Part shown: in pieces, positions 25,256 through 37,509 of the stretch
Layout of the letters: the number at the start of each line of letters is the position of its first letter
Numbering within the stretch: position 1 is the stretch's first letter
Made by a program: the position numbers and the translations under genes
Assembly: GCA_018873245.2 (NCBI GenBank)
Contig: JAEMBT020000001.1
Span: 18,106,220 to 18,170,219 of the forward strand
Direction of reading: 5' to 3'
DNA from: Archegozetes longisetosus
Lineage: Eukaryota; Arthropoda; Arachnida; Sarcoptiformes; Trhypochthoniidae
DNA length: 64,000 bases
Notes under the pieces: generated by a model
The model's input: the letters and a program-made list of their open reading frames with translations, nothing else
Told to the model about the DNA's origin: nothing
Databases searched by the model: none

Positions 25256-26967
25256 TTAGAAAGAAATGATTATGGTAAACTTGACACGATAATATACAAG
25301 AATTAAGTACAAATAGAGTAGCAAAAATAGATCTAAAACAATATAAATAACATAAAACAAATGACTAATAATATCCACAACTAAGTAGTATTGATTTCTA
25401 ATTAATAAATATTAGACAAACAGTAGCTAATAAGTATTTCTTTGATCAGTACTATATCCGACAATAACTAATAGCCATTAGTAGACCATTCATTAATCAC
25501 AATCTAACAGTCTCTTCTAAATGGAGTCATGCATTAGAATTATGCTTGGGCCTTTTCTTTTTCACTACTTCCTACTTATCTTTAACTATTTGTTTTTTAA
25601 TTTTCTCTTATACTAAGCAAGACAAATAAATCTATTATCAATTTGATTAATTAACTAATAGATTAACAATTAAACTAAATAACTATTATAACAAATTAAA
25701 AAGTTAACAAATATCTATACGGAAATACTAGAATAAGATGGATGAAAAACGCGTATGTTAATAAAAGCGTATAAACGTGTTTTATGTTCGATAGGTTGAC
25801 TCAATATTTCTTTCACTATTTCTTCACTTAGTAATATAATCAATATATGGCTAATCTAGACTTCTTTTCAATCTATACAAAGGAGTTATCAAACCATATA
25901 ATATTAATATTAATAATCTAAATAATAATATAGTCTATTTTTTTGAGTATAGATATTACATTCATCTTTCGGTATAGTGCACCATTGTAATTCAGAATAC
26001 GTACGATCTAATAGCTATATAAAAGTTTAAGTAATACAATTCAAGTAGTTCACCTTAAATACAACTCTAGACCCATATTTTGGAGAACTCAGCTAAAACT
26101 TAACGTTAGCTTAGCTTAAGTTAGCTTAACAAGAGTTTCTTCTATGTGAGTTCACTATTTCTTAGATAGACTGTATATTTTCAGGCGAATTATTTAAAAG
26201 ACGAATTGCTTCTTCAAAGAATTACTTCTTCAAGAATCTCTCGTAGAAGAATTTAGCTAAAAAGAGTTTCAAGTATTTTACGAACACAATAGAAATTTAA
26301 CCTATTTTTATGGGAAAAAATTCTTTTTATATACATTATTCCATTGATATGAAGTCTAGCTATTATTAAATCGATCACTATGATGAACAAATGTTCAATA
26401 GATAGAATATATATTAAACTAACTTATAGGTGTTATCATTGTCTGCTACATCAAACACCCATATCATTTAGATGCATCTGTGCATTAACTGTGAATCTCT
26501 AACCACCTCCCTTTAAGCAAATTTTGTTATTTTCCTATTTCAGTTTAACCAACATTTTACAATCCACTATAGCCACTATATTTTATGTCTTCCAATTATA
26601 TGTTTTTATTTGGATCATCATTTTCAAGATATTAATAAATTTATAGAATTTTTAATATATTTTAATCAGAATAATTCTAAGATCATATTTGGCAACAAAT
26701 TGACATAGCAACCACCTCTTTCTTGTTGCCATCGCCGACTATTAAGTTTCAAGATGTACATAATGAGAAACTCTAATAACTTTGAACTTTTAATGTCAAC
26801 CAAAATGTGAGTAGTTCACATTTTGAGACTCAAAATAATTTGATAGCTACACGCATGAAGCCATAAAATTAATTAATTTTAGATTTCATGCTAACAAATT
26901 CTAAGAGAAATTAATTGAAAAATTAACACTAAATAATTCAATTATTCTATCCGTTTATTCCGATTCT

Positions 26968-27072
26968 CTCTGAATTCTGTTTGAATTCTGTTTGAATTCT
27001 ATATTGAATTCTGTATTGAATTCTGTATTGAATTCTGTATTGAATTCTATTTGAACTCATCCTGAGTTCTGT
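26968..27072. repeat. 12-bp TTGAATTCTGTA minisatellite
   Basis: About eight units with the GAATTCTG core, perfect in the centre. Confidence 0.85.
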
Positions 27073-28630
27073 TTGTAATGAGATTATCCCAAAAATCTGT
27101 TCAATAAGTCATTTGCATTGCGATTGAATTGAGTCTTTATGTTGAACTCAAACGTTCAATAGATTAGATATAAACAGAAAAAAGATGGGAGAATTAGTTT
27201 AAAAAAGCAATATTTTACGACAGTTTCTTTTGACAAATAGAGGAGTATTTTTGGAGGAGAACTCATCAAGCATTCAAGTATTTTCTAATGTTAAAAAAGA
27301 CTTATTTGTCAACTTCAAACTATTCTTCACAAATCTCATTTCTACACATTAATCAATAAAACTACACATATGTCTCAATCTTACATATAATACTCAAACT
27401 ACTCTCTCTTTTTTTTTGTTACAATTTTTTCCCATTTTTTGATCTTTTTTTGTTGGATTTTTGTTGCTTTTTTGTCAGATTTTTTGCTAGACTTTTGTTA
27501 GACATTTTTTTAGATTTTTTCATCTAAATTCTATCATTAGTGAAGAACAATAAGGGTAGATATGATAGGGGCCCTTCATTAAAAACATTACAAAAATGTT
27601 AATTTTAATAGAGAGACAGACAGATAGAGGATTTGCATATAAAGCAATGTTTCCTTTAGATACCTCTCATATAGAATTGACCAGAGCTATGATAAAAAAG
27701 GTAAAATATAAACAATAGAATAACTTTATATTTTCATAACTTTATTCATGCATCCAATATGCATATAGTTTGTGCTCTTATAGTTTTATCTGAACTAAAA
27801 CTCCCTAGCACAATTCAATCTACTTTATTTACTTCTGATTAACTTTCTTTTTAATTTATTAATTTATTAATTATTTTATTCATTTATTGACTAATTAGTA
27901 TTAATTTCGACTTAACTTGTTATAGGAAGAAATTGTTGAGAAGCAAATATAACTGAAAAAATGAGAGCGTATTTATCTTGCGAACAACTTTAAGATAAGA
28001 TTTACAGTTATAGATCAATGTTTGAACTATAATATTTCTATTATATACTCTTCCAAATGTAACTAGCACTCAACTTGATTATGAACAGCGTTTAATAATT
28101 TATATTAATTAGCTTTAAGTTATCTGTTATCCACTAAGTTATCCACTAATCTACTAGACACCACTTCTAACTGATTTCAATGCTTTAATCATTGATAATA
28201 ATAGTTTCAATAGTTGCTTCCTATTCCAATTGATAGTCAGTTGACGTGAACTAATTTCTGAAAATATGTTTCACTAATTTAGTGATCCAATTGTGTGGGG
28301 GCTTATCTATACGAATTTGTTGTGTCGGAATGAGTTTATGATGATGATGATAATAATAATAAACAAGAGAAGTAGTTGCATCAAATTTACTATAAATTAT
28401 AATTTATGCAATATTTTTATAAAAACTCTATTACCCATCTCTTATCACACTCTGCTTTAAGCTAACTCTCAAATCAATTCACACTAATTACTCTTTTTAT
28501 TGCCTACATATACTAATCATTTATGAAGTTTGTTGTTGCTGATCAAATCTTTATTACTAATATTCTATTTTTATTATATTTTAACACTAATTAAGACTAA
28601 TAAATCATTTGTTGTCATACAAATGTTACA

Positions 28631-28660
28631 CAGGTATGCACAGGTATGCACAGGTATCAC
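28631..28660. repeat. ACAGGTATGC short tandem repeat
   Basis: Three copies of a 10-base unit. Confidence 0.7.
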
Positions 28661-29087
28661 CAAATACTGAAGATAACTTTCATCCAAAACATTAGTTATA
28701 TCAATGAAACTTATTTTCAATAATTTTCAAACTTATTTTGAGCTATAGTCTGAGACAGAAAAACTAGATATCAAGTATATAAAGCTGAAGTTGAGCTCAA
28801 TGACAGTTAATAAGAAAAAGAAAAAGAGATTAAATTTAGAAGAAAAGAAATATTATTATTGTAACGTTAAGCTGAAAGTTAACAGGATTTAGGCAATTCT
28901 CAAACATGTCCCAAAATGGATTGTCTAAGCATATAAAGAATTAACGAAACTCTAATACTCTTAACTCAAAAACGTCATGTTGAACATCATATGGCTGTAT
29001 ATGTTCTCACTCTTCAAAGTATCATTTCATACAATACTAGTTCTCTTGATTGTAGCCAAAGTCTAATCAATATATTTCAAACTATCA

Positions 29088-29093
29088 TTTTAT
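29088..29093 (-). terminator. Possible polyadenylation signal for the EHMT gene
   Basis: AATAAA on the minus strand about 180 bases after the EHMT stop codon. No downstream element was tested. Confidence 0.35.
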
Positions 29094-29272
29094 TAAACTG
29101 TATGTGAATAATAAATAATACACTTATAATTTAAATGATTTTAATAAGAATGATTTATTTGAAAATGAGAACACTTCAATTGTAATAATTAAATTGCATT
29201 AAATAATTGAAAAACCAAAGCCTAAAGGTGATGTAGATAAAGATAAATAAATGAATAGAAGAGATGATGAGG

Positions 29273-32200
29273 TTAAATGGTTTCAATGATAGGTTCGGTG
29301 GGACTTGCAATAGAGATTTGTTCATCTCTCAAACGTTTGTAATAATTTTCAATTGTATTATGAATGGTTTCCTTATTGTATTTGCAATTATTAGATCCAC
29401 AACTGCATGTAAACCACTTGTACTTTATAACCCAAAACTTTTCTCCATAATCGAAACTAAATCAATCAATAGATAAGTACATGAGACAAACATTTATTAG
29501 AAAATAATAGTTTTGAGACTCAATTAATCAATAGATAAGTCTTTGAGTACTGAGTAGACAACAAATTAATCAGGAAATAACAGCTTCGGACATACCCCAA
29601 CTCTTCATATGCTTTGATATCACGTGAACTGAATAATGCAATTCGAGGGAAACTAAGATCTTGATGATCAACAAATACTTTGACTGGAATTAAATTCGGT
29701 GAACACAAATGATTAATAAAACGACAGATATTCCCATAAAATCTTGCATCCAGACAATAGGTTTCGCCATCCTTTCAATTAATATCAGTTAAAAATTAGT
29801 TAACGAATTAAGAACTTAATATCAAACTCATTTACCTTATTGTCCAAATCAAACAGGTAAGAGTCATCTTCTCTTCGGTCCGCTTCTGAATCGCTAATAA
29901 TTTCTCCAACATATTCGCAAACAAAAGTGCCTCGAGGTATGTCTCTCAAGGCTCGAACGCCCCAACCCTTGCTTTTGGTTCGAAACACTTGAAGACGAGA
30001 TCTAGAAATAAGAAATGAGATATGAAAATGAATAATAAAAAAAAATAATAGAAATATATTAAGACCATACCTGACACCGAACTGAACAACTCTATTATTG
30101 CAAGTCTTCCAACAACTACAGGCGCGATTGCATTCAAAAATCATGGGTGCATCCAATAGATTAAATTCAGGCAAAAGTTTTCCTTCTTTATCATACCAAC
30201 ACCGAAAACTAATAGCACTACAAACACACTTTTGTGAAGTACAGTCATCATCGCATTGACAACTCTATAGTAATGACATTCAATAATAACAATCAATAAA
30301 AAGTAATTAATAACTGTTGTTATAGATAAAAGAGTTTTGTTTTACCTGAAGCGAAGTTATCGTGCGATCGATATTTATCGGGGATGCCTCACAATTTTCA
30401 GTGACATACATGAAATCAATAGGATATGGCTCATTATCAACACCATTAACTACTTGTATCTGATAGTGTTCTTTGCCCTTTGATAAGTCTCTATGCAATA
30501 GTTTCTCACTGTTTAGTGTTCGTCTTATGGAATAACGCTTCAGTTCTTGATTTATCTTTAATGCCATCGCTGATTGAGTATCTTTTGGTGCGCACTAGAT
30601 ATCGACAAACAACAACACATATTATGATTAGATAAATAATAACAAAAAATATTCAAAAAATGTTAAACATCTCTCTTAAGTTAATCAATAATACACACTA
30701 TTTGAAACCCTATACTGTTTGCTAATAGTGGCCTTAAATTTGATTTTTAAAAATGTCCAAATATGCAATTGTAATGTTAGGAGAAGAGAAACATCTTATT
30801 GGTTTATTAGTCTTGACATAAATAATTTAAACTTACTTGAAGTGGAGATTCATTGTTTTTATTCATAAGACTGATATCGGCTCCACGAGATAAGAGTAAA
30901 CTGAACAAAAAATAATATTCTAATCAATTACAATAACATTCATGATAAATGAACTTAAATCTAAACTAAATTGAAATAATACGCTGAAACTATACACTGG
31001 TAAAGCAGTAATACTCACACAACGCATTCATAATTGTCTCTTCGCGATGCAATGTGCAAAGGAGTATCTCCATGAACATTAGTTTGATTTGTTGTATTTG
31101 GTCCCATTTCCAAAAACAGAGATGCAATGTTAGTTTCACCAGAAAATGCAGCCCAATGTAACCCAATATTTTCTTCATCATCTTCAATATTAGGATCAGC
31201 GCCTTTACTCACCAATAATTTCACGATATTATAGTGTTTGTGTTCTGTGGCCCAAACTGTTGATTAGAATAGAGATAAAATTAGAAAAGCTCTCAATCTA
31301 ATTGACTGAAAATCCATACCAAGTGCAGACCATCCACCATCATCCTATCATCACAACAAACAAAAATCATTAATAAAATCAAAACCAACCATTCAACAAA
31401 TTACCTGAAGATTGACATTCATTTTGCCAGAATTGACAATATAGTGAACAGCTTCAATATTACCACTTTTGGCAGCAATATGTAACGAAGTCATACCATC
31501 TTCACCTCTAATGTCAAGTGACGCGCCAGCATTTATCAAGTATTTGACAACTGAATTATGTTTGTTTTCAATCGCTTGCATTATAGGTGTTGTCATGTTC
31601 TTATTTAAGACATTAGGATTAGCTCCCGATTGAATCAATAGATGCACAACAAGTAAGTGTCCACAACTGGCTGCCGCGTGCAGTGGCGTTTCGTTATCAT
31701 TATCTTCAAACGGGAAATTAGGATCGAATCCTTGAGCTAAAGATCAAAACTCTGATTAAAGTTTCAAATAATAAATATATAATCAAAGGCTTAAATTGGG
31801 TTTGCCTCAAACATTGTTGTAGTGCATGACAATAGCATTCACTTATATCGGACCTTCGTTTTAAAACTTGACTTAAATCTATAACTTTTTCTGCTTCTGT
31901 GATTTCGACAAAACTATGATTAATAGAGTCGATGAATGAGTCGAATCCTAAACTTGTTATTAATAAGACTCATCCGTAAGGGAAAACAATAATACTGGCT
32001 TGTAACCGTCAGATCAGTTGCATTAGGATTATATTTTTGATCTCTATTATCTAATAATTTCCTTATTTCAAACCATTGTTATCAAATTTATCACAAATGA
32101 TCGAATAAAAGTGAATATTTGTATGTCTAACGTCCGCTCATCAGTGAATGCAATTATCAAGTTTTTAAAAATAATTTCTTATTCCACTTAATCTGAAGCA

Positions 32201-35020
32201 AGAATTAGGTTTCAGAACGAGGATCCAACAGTAAAATAGTGCGCGAGTTATGGTCAGCACAGTCGGCAACAATGATCAGAAAATTGAGTTAATATATACC
32301 TAATATGCTCAAGACTTTATCGATTTCACCGCTTTTTGCAACTGCGTAAAAATTTTTATTGTGTTGAATTGTTAGTTTTATGTTTGGAGACTGTTTATCT
32401 AATGATATAGCATTCAGGAGCTCTTCCAATTGTTTTCTTTGAGGTCCGAGTGGGAGCCCGGCTAAAGATAAGGTTTTTTTCGTCGCAGGAATAGTGTATT
32501 CGATTCCTGGCTCTTCATATTCTTCTAAAACTCTATCCACTTGTTTTCCTTTCTTTTTAGACATTGAAATTCTAGCCTTTGGTCTGAAACAGAAGATGAA
32601 GTTATTCGAAGAGCAAAATAAAACTCAAACTTACGTCTTGAGGATTGATGTTTGTTGCAAATAATAAGTATTGTTAGTCAGCGGACCATTCATTTCGAGC
32701 CGAACAGACCGAGCCAGCGATACATTACTACAATGTAAACAGCGCTGACTTTTAGGATCCTGAGGTTTATCTATTTGACATTTCTTGTGGAACAGATGGA
32801 TTTGCTTTTTAGTACAAAAGCACTCCAAGAACTCTCCTTGAGTGCAAAAAAGACCACAACCGGGACAGCAATGATGTCTTCTCAAACGCGCCAAATGTAC
32901 TTCACATAGGACTCTATAAGGAACTCGCTTTGAGGAACGAAATAGTGACGACAACCGGACCTGATTACAACATCCTATCAACTAAATTGCAAAATACCCA
33001 ATTCAATACAATTCTACTTTTCCATAACTCAGATCTTTGACAAACCTTCTCATCAAAACAGTCGATTGCCTGACAAAACATAGGCTTTCCCTTTGAGATT
33101 TCAGATGAATTGATTAATGGTTTAGCGGAACACAAACAAGTGCTCGATTGAGTCACACTTTTGTCAGGCTTTAAAAGTAATTGAATCAAAGATTAATTTG
33201 TTAATTAAAAATTAGATTCATTGAAGACTTACAATCATAATGAATTTTGACTGTTCAGCTCCAAGATATGTTCCATGAGTGTCACCCGATTGAATAGAAC
33301 CAGCAGTTGATATTCTAAGCAAAGTTCTTCTATTAGGATTTTGTATAACACTTTGAGTCGCGCTGTTTGACGGAATCACCACATTATTCCGGACTGGAGA
33401 CCCGTTTAGAACTTTTGGTGATTCACTGTTTGCCACCTGAGGCGGAGCACTGGTTGACGACGGCGGTGATGGTGACTGCTTCCCTTCTTCTGGCTTTGCT
33501 TTCGAATGAGTACTTGATGGCGGAGACAGATATCCCACTTCTTCGCCATCGACTTTGCGTTTACTGCGCGGCCGATTTTTAACGCTATCAATAATGCTCG
33601 AAGAACTTGATTGAGTAGTCACACCCTTTTTGGGTGAACCCATCGTTGAATCATCTGCTTTATTGGTCTCATTAGTCTCATTAATCTCATTGACGTCATT
33701 GTCTTTGTTTTGCGCTTCAATTCGAATTTCAATGTCTTCATTTTGTTCAACATTCTCTTCAGTATTCAATGGTATTTCCTCTAAGTCATTGACCACTTCT
33801 TCCTGACTGACTTCCTCAACATACTCTTCAATCAAGCCTTCATTAACAAGAACCTCTTGTTCATTACTCTGATTAGCTTCTTGTTCGTCATTATTGTCAG
33901 CATTAGATGAGATAGAAGATTCATTATCAAGTTCTCCATCAGACTCAGAATTGGCTGCAACGGACTGTGAACTTTCTTCGCCCTCTTGACGAGTGTCAGT
34001 ATTGGACTCTTTTTGTTTTTTACTTTTTTCAGCCTTTTTGCGCTTCTTCGACAGATAGAGACCATAAGTGCCACCCTTATAATGACGTTTTCTACGCTTC
34101 GAAGGAGTTCCCGGAGTACTTGTCGAATGACTCGACGATTCGTCCTGAGATGAATTCAAATCTGGTTGCGATGCCTTATCTGATGAGTTAGGCGGTAATG
34201 GCATCACAAATGTCTTTTTGGCTCTTTCACTGCCTTCCACTGGAAACCCTTTTCGCGAATTAATTCTAGTCTGAATTGGAGGCGAAGTGTTCTCACCACT
34301 GGATCCAGTCTTAGAGTTGGCCCGAACAGCATTTAAGAGTTTGGTTTGTTTGTCGTGTTGTTCAGTAGTGACGACTCCACGAAGAAAGCCTTTTCTGGCG
34401 CTTCCCTTATTGGCTCGAGTGAGGGCCTCACGAACCTGTAAATTACATGAACTCATTGAAGAACTATTCGAACCAACAGGTGATGCAACTCTTTCTCCAT
34501 TCCCACCACTCATTTGACTTACATTTGCGTCAGTACTAGACGGCAAACCATTCGACTCGTCGATCTCTCCCTCCTCTAATTCTTCGAGTCTTAACTTTAC
34601 ATTCGTCATTCTTCTTCTCAACTTTTCCGATATCTCCGTTTGACGAACTTCTTCGCTCTGATCTCTTAGTCGGCGACTGATTCCCAGTTTGAGATAATCG
34701 ACGGCCATCTTTATCACTAGAATAGACTTCTTGAGCACTACTTCTTCGCTCTTGGGCTGAAATCTTTGCCGGTTCGGGATGTGTAGCACTCTTAGGTCTA
34801 TCTTCTGATCCTAACCGAGTATTTGGATTAGATTTTGAGGACATATCTTCGTTACGTCTTCGATAGCTATGATATTGTTTGGAATAAGGAGATGAGGAGT
34901 CTTGTGATGTCGACCTGTTTTGTAATATTCGCTGTGGAGATCGCGATCGGGTCGATGATAGATAGAGCTCACGATCCCTATGGAAGTTTCGGTCCCTTTA
35001 TTTGGAGTCAATCGAGGCAT
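29273..35020 (-). CDS. EHMT: Histone-lysine N-methyltransferase, EHMT/G9a/GLP family
   Basis: Nuclear enzyme that methylates histone H3 lysine 9. Coding exons: 35020-33233, 33168-33046, 32981-32635, 32583-32300, 31736-31405, 31344-31320, 31256-31019, 30900-30837, 30594-30346, 30264-30071, 30001-29836, 29771-29596, 29456-29273; nominal 1389 residues (human paralogues about 1200-1300). The N-terminus is Ser/Glu-rich with a basic stretch ([10 protein letters not shown]). The cysteine-rich module includes [19 protein letters not shown]. The ankyrin repeats (about 845-1067) keep the methyl-lysine cage tryptophans ([25 protein letters not shown]). Pre-SET cysteines, SET motifs (DARFYGN, RFINHLC, EELGFDYG) and post-[11 protein letters not shown] are all present, so catalysis is expected. 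Phases agree at every junction. Within the first exon the open frame changes twice (about 35000 and 34600-34680), so the N-terminal 140 residues are uncertain. Confidence 0.95.
31320..31344 (-). other. 25-base EHMT microexon within the ankyrin repeats
   Basis: It encodes DDGGWSAL and the first base of the next codon. The flanks are AG before and GTATGG after. It carries the first tryptophan of the ankyrin methyl-lysine cage. Because 25 is not a multiple of three, skipping it would break the frame. Confidence 0.85.
34436..34522 (-). other. Optional in-frame intron inside EHMT exon 1
   Basis: Within the large first exon an ideal donor (AAT|GTAAGTC) and a good acceptor (ATTTACAG|GTTCGTG) enclose 87 bases, a multiple of three, that are also open. 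Removing them would drop 29 residues rich in Ser and Gly without changing frame. Whether it is spliced cannot be told from sequence. Confidence 0.45.
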
Positions 35021-36927
35021 TAATTATTTTTACATTAATTTCTGAATCAGTTATAGAGAAGAAGTAATGAAAGTTTTATGGGATCAAATCAACTAATTAT
35101 TTGTGACATTTAAAAATAATTTTCTGATCTGAAAGACTTAGAAATGGATAGAAATAGAGGAAAATAAAAATAAATGAATTAATAATAAAAAAAATAAAAA
35201 CTGAAACCTTTTGATCCAATTTGTTTATAAATTGTGGTAGTCGTTGAAAATGAAAATAAGTTTGAATGAAAACAATAACTAAACAAAAGTTTTGTGAACC
35301 AAACAAAACTAAACAAAACAAAATTAAAAGTGAATAAGTTGTGAACTGAATGAATGAGTGAATGGAACAAAGAGAATAATGATTATAAGTTATTATCTTA
35401 TAACTGATAAGTGAATAAATGGCTGAATATATATATATATATATAAATCAATGGCTGTCATTGAATAAGTAACAATATTTAAATGAACTATACATATTTG
35501 AATTCACTGCTAACTAACAAATCAAACATAAAACCACAAAAATAACGAATTACTTACATTATATAGAGTTATTAGCAATAAGTTATATAGATATGAGAAA
35601 TAATTTCTCGTATATATAACTCGATGACCAAAATGGCTGTCACACATAAGGCTAGCGTTCAATGCATTGAGATGGCATGAACATAGAAGTCTCTAATCTA
35701 TTCAACACATGGAGTGCACTGAACGCATTCTATACACTGTTTAGACAAAGACGACCGACCCTACAAGTAGACTTTCATTTTTCTATTATTTACTTTTTCT
35801 TTATGTCTTATATTATTTTTGTTAACTTTTAGATAACTTTTAGATAACTTTTAGTTACTTTAGGTAACTCTTAGATAATTCTCTTTATATGTGTTAGTAT
35901 TGTTTCAATTTATGTTTGAGCAATGTGTATCTTAATTGAAATAATGTTTGTTTAAAACAAAAATTCACTTATTAATAATTGAACAGATAACTAGTATTTA
36001 TCTACCAATTGCCCACTATATATGACTTATAATAAACAAATCTGTAAATGATTGTAATGTAAAAAAGTGATACGTTTTACTTTGAAGACCACCCTAGTCA
36101 GAATAAGTTAGCATGAAAAGAAATAATAGATTATTATATCAAAAACATATATTATATGATTAAAACATTTCATTTTAATATGCTTTCAATTAGTTTGAAA
36201 TAGTTTGAAATAGTTTTATTAGTTTGAAATAGTTTTACATTGGTTCTCTATACAAATTGCCCAGTAATGAAACGCGACTAGCATCTCAAACAAACCATTT
36301 GATAATTTAATTTAAATAAACATTAAACATCCTGTTTAAACCAATTATATATTTATCAAACTTATATTACAATACGTTATCAAATATGCTTTTTTGGCAG
36401 TTTTCTTAGTCACAAGTTTGACTTACGCTTTAGTTTAATCGTATTTTTATGTTTTAGTTCACTTTTTTTGTATCGCTCTATTGCTTTACTACACGATAGT
36501 TTCAATAAATTTAGTCTTTTATCAATTTAAAAATCAGAAATGTTTACAAAATTTGCAGTTGATATGATAAAACGGAGTTAAACAAAGGATTAGTTAGAAA
36601 TGAATAAAATTGAGAAAAAGATTGGCTCACTTAAGGTAAAGACGTGCTGAAACAAATGGCAAATCAGTAGCGAAATAATAGCAGTATTTTGTCATTTCTC
36701 GTTCAGTAATTGTTCGACCATTTATAATGTCTAAGAAAACAATGAATAAGACAATTGTTTCATTGTTTTTGTACAATTTATATGGCAATTAAAAGAATAC
36801 AATTTTAAAGAAAAACAATTGTTATAAATATTAAAATAATAATACTATTAAACAAATCCATGAATGCACTACTAATCTTGAATCGATCCAAAACAAGAAC
36901 AAAAAGTGAACGATAAGATCCAGAGAA

Positions 36928-37071
36928 ATGGCCAAAAAGAGAATGGAAAAGTCACGACTTAAGACGAAAGGAACTGCCAGCAGACGATTGATTATTGAGT
37001 GGATGGAAATAGCTTTATGTGTGTTAATAAGTGGCAATAATTCAGAGACGAAAGAATGGTTAAAAGATTAA
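36928..37071 (+). CDS. Unassigned 47-residue basic open frame
   Basis: The frame starts MAKKRMEKSRLKTKGTASRR and ends ETKEWLKD, with codon usage and base composition unlike the flanks. The N-terminal half is strongly basic and the rest amphipathic. I recognise no family. It could be a small protein, an exon of an unseen gene, or chance within a flotillin 3' UTR or EHMT 5' UTR, since it lies between those two genes on the opposite strand. Confidence 0.25.
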   Translation: MAKKRMEKSRLKTKGTASRRLIIEWMEIALCVLISGNNSETKEWLKD

Positions 37072-37114
37072 TAGAGAACTGATCTAAGTTAAAACAGCGA
37101 CTAATTAAAGTTAC

Positions 37115-37213
37115 TTTGAAGCTTCGGCCTTCTTGTGCGAGATTATATTTCCCGGTGACTGGATTGGAAAAAATATGATAATTCAAAGTATTAATCTTCT
37201 GCCATTGATTCAA
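37115..37213 (-). CDS. Unassigned exon-like open segment
   Basis: On the minus strand an ATG at 37213 opens a frame containing NQWQKINTLNYHIFSNP and GKYNLAQEGRSFK, then a possible donor (AAA|GTAACT) in phase 0. Base composition is higher in G+C than the flanks. It lies between the flotillin stop (upstream on this strand) and EHMT. It could be a first exon of an EHMT isoform or of a small separate gene. No following exon could be paired with it. Confidence 0.25.
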
Positions 37214-37509
37214 TTCTAATTATTTTTTATGTCATAACAACGTACAATATCAACAGTAATGCAATGTTTTAATAATATAATGCTCTAAATGCAGATAATA
37301 TTCTGAAATATGTAGAAAATACATAGAATTATAAAATATTTATGTAAAGCTTTCAACTATAAATCAATATTTGAGCAAAGCCAAAATTAAAAATTGGAAT
37401 GAGATAAACAAAACTTAAATTTAGCAATAAAATAGAAATATAAAACAACAAAATGAGAAACAAAATCAATATTTGATCATAAAAGCGACAATCAATGAGG
37501 AATTAGGTC

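Larger units (their letters stand above)
21114..29087. other. Gene-free region, third part of the desert
   Basis: No recognisable gene was seen. It contains the small tandem repeats listed separately, AT-dinucleotide runs (23100-23170) and one 95-codon open frame of unknown value at 22737. The right edge is taken at the possible polyadenylation signal of the EHMT gene. Confidence 0.55.
35021..37509. other. Region between EHMT and flotillin
   Basis: It should contain the EHMT promoter and 5' UTR and the flotillin 3' UTR. An (AT)n run lies at 35430-35445. A GC-richer stretch at 35559-35760 ends on the minus strand with TAT-AAT|GTAAGT and may be an untranslated or short coding first exon of EHMT; it contains CAGCCATTTTGG, a YY1/Pho-like site. 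Two coding-like islands at 36928-37071 and 37115-37213 are listed separately. The rest is A+T-rich without recognised content. Confidence 0.4.

Noticed and set aside
31737..32299. Possible missed exon in the long EHMT intron between the linker and ankyrin exons
   Set aside because: Flanking exons already join in phase and match the family without a gap, and no frame with ankyrin character was seen in the intron.
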